A stretch of DNA of 6,009 nt from Bryobacterales bacterium (GTDB lineage: Bacteria; Acidobacteriota; Terriglobia; Bryobacterales; Bryobacteraceae). Each line of letters begins with the position of its first letter. The stretch's first letter is position 1. Made by a program: the position numbers and the translations under genes. The notes under the pieces were generated by a model. That model was given only the letters and a program-made list of their open reading frames with translations. It was not told the origin of the DNA and ran no database searches. Shown here piece by piece: positions 1 through 5,969 of the stretch. The stretch is from the NCBI GenBank assembly GCA_003164075.1, contig PLRZ01000414.1:627-6635 (forward strand). The letters run 5' to 3'.

Positions 1-87
1 TATGAATTGGCGAAGATCCGTCAGGAGTTCTGGTGTTCCGGTCGACCGGCTCCTGGGCTGACAATCTGTGCGACCATCAGCCTATGA
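1..87 (+). CDS. Possible 3' end of an upstream gene (partial)
   Basis: Frame 1 is open from the window edge to a TGA at 85-87 (28 codons, beginning YELAKIRQEFW). The stop overlaps the ferrochelatase ATG at 84-86 as ATGA, a common arrangement for translationally coupled genes in one operon. The first dozen residues look protein-like, but the fragment is too short to assign a family and it could be a chance open frame. A second frame, ending at TGA 59-61, is also open from the edge, so which frame is used upstream is uncertain. Confidence 0.35.
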   Translation, partial: YELAKIRQEFWCSGRPAPGLTICATISL

Positions 88-1076
88 CGCCAGCGCTCGA
101 ACCGTATGACGCCCTGCTCCTGATCTCATTCGGAGGCCCGGAGCGCCACGACGAGGTGATCCCTTTCCTCGAGAACGTGCTGCGCGGGAAGAATGTGCCG
201 CGCGAGCGAATGCTGGAAGTCGCGGAGCATTATTACCACTTCGATGGCAAGAGCCCCATCAACGCCCAGAACCGCGCGCTGATCGGCGCACTGGAATCGG
301 AACTGGCCGCGAATGGGCCCGCGCTGCCCATCTATTGGGGCAACCGCAACTGGCGCCCCCTGCTCGCCGACACCGTGAAGCGCATGCAGACGGACGGAGT
401 GCGCAAGGCGCTGGCGCTGGCCACCTCGGCGTTCGGCTCCTATTCCGGTTGCCGCCAATATAGCGAGGACATCGAGCGGGCGCGCGCCGCAGTTGGCCCC
501 GGCGCTCCCCGGATTCACAAACTCCCCACGTTTCATAATCGCCCGGGCTTTATTCGTGCCATGGCCGACTGCGTCCGCGCCGCGCTGGACAACGTTCCCG
601 AGGAGCGGCGCGTATCGGCGCCCCTGGTGTATACGGCGCACAGCGTTCCGCTTTCCATGGCGCAGAGCAGCCCCTATGTAGCGCAACTAAGTGAGGCTTG
701 CCGCCTGGTGTCGCAGGCCGTGGGGCGTGACGGAACCCTTGTCTATCAGAGCCGCAGCGGGCCGCCCTCGCAGCCCTGGCTCGAGCCCGACGTCCGCGAC
801 TATATCAGACAGTTACACGCCGCCGGCGGACTTACCGACCTTGTCCTCGCGCCTATCGGATTCCTGTCCGACCACATGGAAGTGGTCTACGACCTCGATA
901 CCGAGGCCGCCGAATTGTGCCGCGAACTGGGTGTGCATCTCTCTCGCGCATCCACGGTCGGGGTGCATCCCGCGTTCGTGACGGCCATCCGCGAGATGAT
1001 CGCGGAGCGCATTGATGGGCGCGAATGTAACGACGCCTGCCGGCCGGAATGTTGCGCGCCACCAGCGCGGCGCTGA
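84..1076 (+). CDS. hemH: Ferrochelatase (protoporphyrin or coproporphyrin type)
   Basis: This enzyme inserts Fe2+ into a porphyrin near the end of heme synthesis. The 330-residue product opens with YDALLLISFGGPE and an FLENVLRG segment, very like actinobacterial ferrochelatases. The catalytic His lies in TAHSVP (His186) and the conserved Glu in SDHMEVVYD (Glu266). The YQSRSGPPSQPWLEPDV block (221-237) is typical of the family. Cys123 (SGCRQY) and a C-terminal cluster Cys315, Cys319, Cys323, Cys324 suggest a [2Fe-2S] cluster as in the mycobacterial enzyme. The ATG at 84 is chosen because family members begin a few residues before YDALLL and because it overlaps an upstream stop (ATGA). A GTG at 33 in the same frame has a better ribosome binding site (AGGAG at 23-27, 5-base spacing) and would add 17 residues, so the start is not settled. 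Substrate (coproporphyrin III or protoporphyrin IX) cannot be decided from sequence alone; the closest-looking actinobacterial enzymes use coproporphyrin III. Confidence 0.95.
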   Translation: MTPALEPYDALLLISFGGPERHDEVIPFLENVLRGKNVPRERMLEVAEHYYHFDGKSPINAQNRALIGALESELAANGPALPIYWGNRNWRPLLADTVKRMQTDGVRKALALATSAFGSYSGCRQYSEDIERARAAVGPGAPRIHKLPTFHNRPGFIRAMADCVRAALDNVPEERRVSAPLVYTAHSVPLSMAQSSPYVAQLSEACRLVSQAVGRDGTLVYQSRSGPPSQPWLEPDVRDYIRQLHAAGGLTDLVLAPIGFLSDHMEVVYDLDTEAAELCRELGVHLSRASTVGVHPAFVTAIREMIAERIDGRECNDACRPECCAPPARR

Positions 1077-1082
1077 ATCCCC

Positions 1083-1126
1083 GAGGCGCGGCCGATTGTG
1101 CGACCGACCGGCCACGCCTCTTTGTT
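1083..1126 (+). terminator. Intrinsic terminator after the ferrochelatase gene
   Basis: GAGGCG (1083-1088) pairs with CGCCTC (1115-1120). After one C/A mismatch, GGCCG (1090-1094) pairs with CGGCC (1109-1113). This gives an 11-bp GC-rich stem with a 14-base loop, followed directly by TTTGTT (1121-1126). It starts 7 bases after the hemH stop. The opposite strand has no T-run after the hairpin, so it acts, if at all, on the + strand. Confidence 0.7.
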
Positions 1127-1198
1127 ACGCTGCTCTTACTCTGATTGACGGACGCCGGCCGCAAACCGTGCATTCAGGCCGCCCTATCAAGCCGAAAA

Positions 1199-1609
1199 CT
1201 AAATCTTCGCGCCCGGGTAGCGCTTCTTCATCCACTCCACGAAGCTCTCTGGAGCGGCCATCGTGGAGAGCCGCCCTTGCCGTACCAGAGCCCAATCGTC
1301 AAACAGCTTCGACTGTTTGATCTCCGTGAGCGGCGTCGGCGGCTCCAGCCGACCGGCATACTCCAGGTCGACCACCGCCGATTTGGGATTCTTCGGATCG
1401 TCGCGCGGCTCCGAGCGCACCGTCGCCAGCCCCACCACCCCCGAAATGCCGCCGCTGTGGTAGACAAAGATTCGGTCGCCCGGCCGCATTTCGCGGATGG
1501 CGCGGACGGCCTGCGCGTTGGTCACGCCGTCCCACGTGGTGCGTTGTTCGCGCTCCAGATCGTCGATGGAATAGGTCTCGGGGTCGGTCTTGGCAAGAAA
1601 GTATTTCAT
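1199..1609 (-). CDS. EVE domain-containing protein (THYN1-like)
   Basis: The 136-residue product is essentially one EVE domain, a PUA/YTH-related fold that in studied members binds modified bases in nucleic acid. The family signature is visible: MKYFLAKTDPETYSIDDL at the start, TTWDGVTNAQA (25-35) with the conserved Trp26, MRPGDRIFVYHSGG (41-54), and LVRQGRLSTMA (108-118) near the end. At 136 residues it is somewhat shorter than the usual 150-160; the stretch after the GLATVRSE strand (60-67) lacks the longer Asp/Pro/Lys-rich loop seen in many homologues. The start is the ATG at 1607-1609; no strong ribosome binding site precedes it. The gene is divergent from the TMTC-like gene, with 22 bases between start codons. 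Its cellular role in bacteria is not established, and I see no evidence tying it to the R-M genes 2 kb away. Confidence 0.9.
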   Translation of the reverse strand: MKYFLAKTDPETYSIDDLEREQRTTWDGVTNAQAVRAIREMRPGDRIFVYHSGGISGVVGLATVRSEPRDDPKNPKSAVVDLEYAGRLEPPTPLTEIKQSKLFDDWALVRQGRLSTMAAPESFVEWMKKRYPGAKI

Positions 1610-1633
1610 CGGAGTGTCTCTACATTTTATAAT
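1610..1633. promoter_or_regulatory. Compact divergent promoter region (EVE / TMTC-like)
   Basis: Only 22 bases separate the two divergent start codons, and the AT-rich stretch 1624-1633 stands out from GC-rich surroundings. On the + strand a perfect TATAAT (1628-1633) overlaps the TMTC-like ATG; on the - strand TATAAA (1631-1626) lies 16 bases before the EVE ATG. Neither has a good -35 at 17 bases. The - strand box could serve the EVE gene with a very short leader; the + strand box would start transcription inside the coding sequence and may be fortuitous. Confidence 0.35.
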
Positions 1634-3668
1634 GGCGGGTCTGGCACGCTACCGCAGCAGCGAAAAAATTTCCGCCCCCGTTTCCAAGTGGCGCCCCCGC
1701 GCGGCGCTGCTCCTCATGGCTTTGGCGGCGTATGCCAATTCTTTCGGACTCGGCCTGGCGCAGGACTCCAAAGCGATCGTCACCGGAGACGCGCGCCTGC
1801 ACGCGGTGACGGTCGATAACCTGAAGCTCATCTTCGGAAAAAACTATTGGTGGCCCAAGGCCGGGGACGGTCTGTACCGCCCGGTCACCACTCTGTCTCT
1901 GCTGTTCAACTACGCCGTACTGGGCAACGGCCCCAATGCCGCGGGATATCACGCGGTCAACTTTCTGCTGCACGCCATGAACGTGTGGCTGTTGTATGAA
2001 CTGGCGCTGATCCTGTTCCGCCGCGCCGGCCCGGCCTTCTTTGCCGCGGCGCTGTGGGCGGTCCATCCCATCGGCACTGAGGCGGTCACCAGCATCGTGG
2101 GCCGCGCCGACCTGCTGGCGGCCATGTCGGTGCTCGGTGGCCTGCTGCTCTACGTCAAAGGCCAGCGCCCCTGGAAGCCGATAGCGCTTTTCGCCATCGC
2201 CACCGCTGGAGTCTTCGCCAAGGAGAATGCCGCCGTGCTGCTGGGCATGATGGCGCTGTGGGACCTCAGCTTCGGCGAGGGCCGAGCCGGCGCGATGCGT
2301 CGCTGGCGCGATTACGCGGCGGTGGCGGCGTCGCTCGTGGTTCTCGCGCTGGTGCGCCATGCGGTGCTGGGCAACCTCGCAGCCAGCGAGTGGGTCTATG
2401 TCGATAATCCTTTGCGCGGCGCCGGTTTCTGGACGGCGCGATGGACCGCCGTCAAGGTGGTCGGCCTGGATCTGTGGCTGCTGCTCTGGCCCGCGAGGCT
2501 CTCTTGCGACCGCTCGTTCGACCAGATCCCGATGTCTACGTGGTCGGACCCTTGGGCATGGCTGTCGCTACTGGTGATCCTTGCGATTCTGGGCGCGGTG
2601 CTGGTGCGCTATCGCCGGGACCGCCTGATGTTCTTTGCGGCCGGCTTTTTCGCCATCGCGCTGCTGCCCACCTCGAACTTGCTTTTCGTCATCGGCGCCA
2701 CCGTGGCGGAGCGTTTCCTGTATCTGCCTTCGGTAGCGTTTGCGGCGGCGATTGCCGCCCTGCTGTACCGCGTGAATAGCCGCCACCGTACCACGGCCCT
2801 GGTGGTGTTGCTGGTGCTGTACGGCATCCGCACCGTGGCGCGCAATCCAGCATGGAACGACGACCTGTCGCTGGCTTCCGCCGACCTCACCACCGCGCCG
2901 CGCAGTTTCCGCCTGCACGACATGCTGGCCAAAGAACTGTTCAACAGGAATGCCAGCGATAACATCGACCGCGTCATCCAGGAGCAGGAGGCGTCCTGGA
3001 AGATTATCGCGCCGCTGCCTCCGGAGCGATCCACCTCGTTCCCGCCGACGTTTCTGGGGCTCTACTACGCCACCAAGGCCGACCTCGTAGAGCCGGCGCA
3101 GAAGAAAGCCTGGCTGGAAAAATCGCTGGAAGTGTTGCTGAAGGCCCAGGAGATTTCGCGCACCCTGGAGAAGGAATACGACGACCGGCAGCGCGCGCAC
3201 GGATCGCTGATGGTGCGCGCGGCCAATCCGCAGTTATATCTCAACCTGGCGAACACCTATATGAACCTGGGCGACTATCGGGACGCCGTGGATGCCCTAC
3301 GTTACGGCAAGGGCGTGGATCCGCGCATGCTGGAATCCTACGATGGCCTGAATCTGGCCTACTCCGCGATGGGCAATCTTCCCATGGCGGTTGTCACTAT
3401 GGAAGAGAAAGCGCTGGTGGACCATTTTCAGCCGGAGACCCTGGGCGCCCTTCGCGACCTCTACCAGAAGATGCCGGACGGCTCCTGCGCCTTCGTGGAG
3501 CACGGCGGGAAATGGCAACTCGATCTGCAAGGATGTCCACGCGTGAAAGGCGATCTGTGCCTCGCGTTTGCCGATCTGGCACAGGCATACCGCGATGCGC
3601 GCAATCCGCAGGATGTCCAAAGGGTGCAGGCAGCCGCGACCCAGACCTACGGATGCCCGGGACAGTAA
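1632..3668 (+). CDS. TMTC-like GT-C membrane protein with C-terminal TPRs
   Basis: The 678-residue product has a multi-spanning membrane N-terminal part (about residues 20-400) and a soluble C-terminal part with tetratricopeptide repeats. The membrane part carries blocks seen in the TMTC O-mannosyltransferase-like family: LYRPVTTLSLLFNY (81-94), YHAVNFLLHAMNVWLLYEL (106-124), LWAVHPIGTEAVTSIVGRAD (141-160), FAKENAAVL (195-203), and LLPTSNLLFVIGATVAERFL (344-363). Asp45 after the first membrane segment is a candidate for the catalytic acidic residue of GT-C enzymes. Hydrophobic runs lie near 22-42, 108-129, 133-145, 161-175, 182-194, 227-241, 273-287, 309-325, 332-357, 366-379 and 387-398. One clear TPR covers about 533-566 (NLANTYMNLGDY), a second about 567-600, and a weaker one about 640-672. 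The likely role is glycosyl transfer from a lipid-linked sugar to extracytoplasmic protein, but donor and acceptor are unknown. The ATG at 1632 is preferred over an in-frame TTG at 1590 inside the EVE gene; no clear ribosome binding site precedes it. Confidence 0.8.
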   Translation: MAGLARYRSSEKISAPVSKWRPRAALLLMALAAYANSFGLGLAQDSKAIVTGDARLHAVTVDNLKLIFGKNYWWPKAGDGLYRPVTTLSLLFNYAVLGNGPNAAGYHAVNFLLHAMNVWLLYELALILFRRAGPAFFAAALWAVHPIGTEAVTSIVGRADLLAAMSVLGGLLLYVKGQRPWKPIALFAIATAGVFAKENAAVLLGMMALWDLSFGEGRAGAMRRWRDYAAVAASLVVLALVRHAVLGNLAASEWVYVDNPLRGAGFWTARWTAVKVVGLDLWLLLWPARLSCDRSFDQIPMSTWSDPWAWLSLLVILAILGAVLVRYRRDRLMFFAAGFFAIALLPTSNLLFVIGATVAERFLYLPSVAFAAAIAALLYRVNSRHRTTALVVLLVLYGIRTVARNPAWNDDLSLASADLTTAPRSFRLHDMLAKELFNRNASDNIDRVIQEQEASWKIIAPLPPERSTSFPPTFLGLYYATKADLVEPAQKKAWLEKSLEVLLKAQEISRTLEKEYDDRQRAHGSLMVRAANPQLYLNLANTYMNLGDYRDAVDALRYGKGVDPRMLESYDGLNLAYSAMGNLPMAVVTMEEKALVDHFQPETLGALRDLYQKMPDGSCAFVEHGGKWQLDLQGCPRVKGDLCLAFADLAQAYRDARNPQDVQRVQAAATQTYGCPGQ

Positions 3669-3695
3669 CGCTGGGCGACATGTCGTGGGCGATCC
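3669..3695. other. Short convergent intergenic gap with a 10-bp palindrome
   Basis: The 27 bases between the TMTC-like stop (+ strand) and the endonuclease stop (- strand) contain the perfect palindrome CGACATGTCG (3676-3685). It has no loop and no T-run, so it is not an intrinsic terminator. A 5-bp hairpin CAGAG/CTCTG (3697-3712) followed by CTTT sits just inside the endonuclease 3' end and might weakly terminate the + strand transcript. I see no attachment-site-like repeat. Confidence 0.4.
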
Positions 3696-4532
3696 TCAGA
3701 GCCCGTACTCTGCTTTAAGCTGGCGAAGGTCCGCTTCGAACCGGCCAGCCATCTTTGTTGTGTAAATTCGGGCGATACCGCCTTCATTTTGCAGCCTGAT
3801 GAGTTTTCGGAGATCGCTCATACGGCGCATCCATGTGATGCCGTCAGTAATCAGGATGAACGGAGTATCCGGACGTTTTGCGTCTATGATCTTGTTCGCA
3901 TCGCCTACGACGTCAGTCTGTTTCGAACCTGTCGCGCCGTATGCTTTGGCTTCAATAAGGATGAGCGGCTTGCGGCGGTCAGGAATTGCGAAGTCGCACT
4001 TTTCGGTTTTCGTCCCTATGCCGGTGAACTGGCAGCGAGTTTCGTATTTATCGCCAAACACCTTCCGCACAACCATTTCCGTGAAGTCCTCTAGACCGCG
4101 TCCGCGCTTTTGGCCCTTAATGGCCTTGCCGCGTCCGCTGCGAAGACGTTCAATCAGGATATCGCTCCAGGCAGGCTTGAAGTTGATTGCGGCCGCCATG
4201 GCGGCCGGGAGTTCCATTTTCTCCAGTGCGGCCAAATAAGCGCTACGGTCCTTGGCGAAAAATTTGGCGCCTATGTTTCCGGGTCCGACGATAGCGCCCA
4301 GCCGGTCCTGAAACTCGTCCTTTGAAATACCCAGAAAAAGCTGTGCCACCGTGAATCCAGCTCGAAAACTCTCATCGAAAAGTGCCGCTACGTCCGTGCC
4401 GGTATACGCATCTTTGATGGGAATCTTCTGCACCAGCGCCATTACCTTTACGGCGTGTTCATCTTGCCAAGGAGCCTCCAGCGTGGTCAGTGCGCCGGTG
4501 ATGTCTTCAAGCTTTTGCTCGAGGATCTGCAT
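3696..4532 (-). CDS. DpnII/MboI-like type II restriction endonuclease
   Basis: This 278-residue protein is the predicted DNA-cutting partner of the adjacent methyltransferase. The C-terminal half holds a PD-(D/E)XK nuclease core: Glu148 in RGLEDFTEMV (145-154), Asp180 in KCDFAIP (178-184) and Glu194-Ala-Lys196 in LILIEAKAYGATGSKQ (190-205). These are followed by FILITDGITW (225-234). The order R-G-x-x-E, FD/DF, IE-x-x-x-Y-x-x-x-GSK, ITDG-x-x-W matches my recollection of the DpnII/MboI (PF04556) family. The usual family members have E-x-N or similar where this one has a canonical E-x-K. The N-terminal 140 residues are mostly helical, ending in a basic linker (132-145); I recognise no domain in them. 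The ATG directly follows the methyltransferase stop (TGA-ATG) and has no visible Shine-Dalgarno, so translation is probably by re-initiation. The recognition sequence cannot be read from the protein; GATC is only a family-based guess. Confidence 0.75.
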   Translation of the reverse strand: MQILEQKLEDITGALTTLEAPWQDEHAVKVMALVQKIPIKDAYTGTDVAALFDESFRAGFTVAQLFLGISKDEFQDRLGAIVGPGNIGAKFFAKDRSAYLAALEKMELPAAMAAAINFKPAWSDILIERLRSGRGKAIKGQKRGRGLEDFTEMVVRKVFGDKYETRCQFTGIGTKTEKCDFAIPDRRKPLILIEAKAYGATGSKQTDVVGDANKIIDAKRPDTPFILITDGITWMRRMSDLRKLIRLQNEGGIARIYTTKMAGRFEADLRQLKAEYGL

Positions 4533-4535
4533 TCA
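4530..4535 (-). promoter_or_regulatory. TGA-ATG junction coupling methyltransferase and endonuclease
   Basis: The methyltransferase stop TGA (4535-4533) is followed at once by the endonuclease ATG (4532-4530). The 18 bases before the ATG hold no purine-rich Shine-Dalgarno. Re-initiation by ribosomes finishing the methyltransferase is the likely route, which keeps endonuclease below and after methyltransferase synthesis. Confidence 0.6.
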
Positions 4536-5747
4536 TCGGCCCACGATCAGATATTCACGCACTTCTGCTCGCTCCACGCCACGATGAGTTCCAAAGTGGT
4601 AGCGGTGCGGCCTCTCGAAAGCTGTGACGGCGCTCTTATAGCGCCGGAGCAGGATTTCGAGCTCTTCCCGGTCGGGGTAGCCGTTGGAACTGTAGGAGAG
4701 AACGATAATGCTATCCCGATAAAGCCGAAACAGCCGATCAAACGCTTCAACCGCGCTCTTGCGGTAGCTGAAGGGCGTGTATGGCTTCTCAATTTTCTTG
4801 ACCTTAGTCTCGTTCATGATGCGAACGCCTTCCCAGTAGCAGGAAAGGCCTTCGAGAAAGTGATACCGCTTCATGTAGCAGTTGTCATCCGAACGCGGAA
4901 CGTAAGGCGGGTCCAGATAGACCAAATCAACGCCTTTGGGCTTCAGACTGAATACGTCGGCGCGGTTTACCGTGTGCCGGCGCCCATTGTCGAACACCAC
5001 GCGGTTGAACGCCTCCGCTTGTTCTATGAAGTGCTCCTCAATGGATAACCGCAGGTCTCGGCGGCCGTCATCGTAGCGCGAGAGATCGCCCGAAACAGTG
5101 AATACGCCTCGGGGCTGTTTTTTCAGGCATGAACGAATGAGGGCGGCCCGGGCGAGGGCGCGCTGGTACGGATGTTCCAGATGCTCTACGTTCCCGCAAA
5201 CCCGATCCAGAAAGCGAAGGTCTTCCGGCGTATAAAAGATGCCGGTAAATGTTTTCTCAATGAAATGGGGGCCGTTACTGCGGGCTGCGAGGAGCTTCTT
5301 GATAGCGGGACCGTCGAGTTGCTCCTTGCTGTTGCCGACCGTCGCGGCCGCGAGCACCACGGGGAAATTCAGAAAATCGGAAACGATAACGCGCTTTCCC
5401 ATAGCTTTGAGCAAGTAAGCTACGCAACCACTGCCAACGAAGGGGTCCGCGGCCGTTTCGAATGGAATAGAGCGCAATACGCCATGAATCCACGGCAACA
5501 GGCGATGCTTGGATCCCATATATCGCAGCTCGGGGTATTCGGCAACGCGGTCAGGCAGGGGAACGTCTGCAAAGCTCTCCCGGCTGTACACGATCTCGAT
5601 CCGTGGTTCGGCTATGGGAATCGTTTTGGCAAACCTTGGCATGGCGGCGTTCTGCCTGGCAGGTTCATTATCCGTCGTTTGATCTTGTAGCACAATCTCG
5701 CAATCCTCTTTAGGGAAGAGCGGGAGCTGTCGATCATTCGTGGACAT
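4533..5747 (-). CDS. D12-class adenine-N6 DNA methyltransferase (type II)
   Basis: This 404-residue enzyme transfers a methyl group from S-adenosylmethionine to adenine N6 and should protect host sites from the endonuclease encoded just after it. The D12/alpha-class order is clear: motif X ELRYMGSKHRLLPWI (73-87), motif I AADPFVGSGCVAYLL (99-113), then a target-recognition span of about 160 residues, and motif IV LVYLDPPYVP (275-284) with the catalytic DPPY at 279-282. After it come RYHFLEGL (294-301) and IIVLSYSSNGYP (347-358). The ATG at 5747 is chosen because AAAGGGGG (5763-5756) lies 8 bases upstream; a TTG at 5777 would add 10 residues without such a site. About 70 residues precede motif X, whereas Dam-like members have around 10; this N-terminal stretch is polar, of low complexity and unrecognised. 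GC content is lower than in the left-hand genes, suggesting transfer. Confidence 0.92.
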   Translation of the reverse strand: MSTNDRQLPLFPKEDCEIVLQDQTTDNEPARQNAAMPRFAKTIPIAEPRIEIVYSRESFADVPLPDRVAEYPELRYMGSKHRLLPWIHGVLRSIPFETAADPFVGSGCVAYLLKAMGKRVIVSDFLNFPVVLAAATVGNSKEQLDGPAIKKLLAARSNGPHFIEKTFTGIFYTPEDLRFLDRVCGNVEHLEHPYQRALARAALIRSCLKKQPRGVFTVSGDLSRYDDGRRDLRLSIEEHFIEQAEAFNRVVFDNGRRHTVNRADVFSLKPKGVDLVYLDPPYVPRSDDNCYMKRYHFLEGLSCYWEGVRIMNETKVKKIEKPYTPFSYRKSAVEAFDRLFRLYRDSIIVLSYSSNGYPDREELEILLRRYKSAVTAFERPHRYHFGTHRGVERAEVREYLIVGR

Positions 5748-5755
5748 TGAGCTGA

Positions 5756-5763
5756 CCCCCTTT
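5756..5763 (-). promoter_or_regulatory. Ribosome binding site of the methyltransferase
   Basis: On the - strand AAAGGGGG lies 8 bases before the ATG at 5747, which decides this start over the TTG at 5777. Confidence 0.65.
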
Positions 5764-5797
5764 GCCTCTCGCTGCAAGGAACCGGGCCTTATGCTTT

Positions 5798-5814
5798 CTC
5801 ATCGGCTAGATGAG
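5798..5814. repeat. Inverted repeat CTCATC-N5-GATGAG upstream of the methyltransferase
   Basis: Perfect 6-bp arms (5798-5803 and 5809-5814) flank GGCTA. It lies 51 bases before the methyltransferase start, so it could be an operator or a small hairpin in the leader. A further copy of one arm, CTCATC, occurs at 5837-5842. No controller (C) protein gene or typical C-box is visible in the window. Confidence 0.4.
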
Positions 5815-5946
5815 TTTGGAACCTTAACCCGCATTCCTCATCGACTTTCTGCTGCGGGACCCGGAGGGTGCCTCGATAAGGGACCACGCAAGTATACTGA
5901 GCCTCCGAACTCCCGATCTCGGGGATTTAGGATGAGCCCGGAGGTG

Positions 5947-5969
5947 GGGCAGGCGGTGCTCGCCTGCCC
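5947..5969. repeat. GC-rich palindrome (9-bp stem, 5-base loop)
   Basis: GGGCAGGCG (5947-5955) pairs perfectly with CGCCTGCCC (5961-5969) around GTGCT. No T-run follows on either strand, so it is more like a dispersed REP-type palindrome than an intrinsic terminator. Only one copy is in this window. Confidence 0.55.

Noticed and set aside
1632..1718. TMTC-like start at Met29 (ATG 1716), downstream of the TATAAT box
   Set aside because: It would cut into the first membrane segment, and no ribosome binding site precedes it.
1145..1819. 224-codon + strand frame across the EVE gene and the divergent region
   Set aside because: It is antisense to the EVE gene and runs into the TMTC-like gene in another frame; its Arg/His-rich composition looks non-coding.
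126..2360. Long open frames antisense to hemH (126-686) and to the TMTC-like gene (1620-2360)
   Set aside because: They lie opposite well-supported genes, are rich in Arg, Gly, His and Gln, and match no family I know; high-GC codon bias produces such frames.
3697..3716. Hairpin CAGAG/CTCTG with CTTT as a terminator for the TMTC-like gene
   Set aside because: The stem is only 5 bp and the T-run only three bases; too weak to call as a terminator.
1199..4532. EVE protein as part of a modification-dependent defence system with the R-M genes
   Set aside because: EVE domains do occur in modified-base restriction, but this one is a standalone housekeeping-like form. It is separated from the R-M pair by the 2-kb TMTC-like gene, and its composition is like the left-hand genes.
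4455..5690. Long + strand frames opposite the methyltransferase (4455-5048 and 5172-5690)
   Set aside because: They are shadows of a methyltransferase whose motifs are unambiguous on the - strand.
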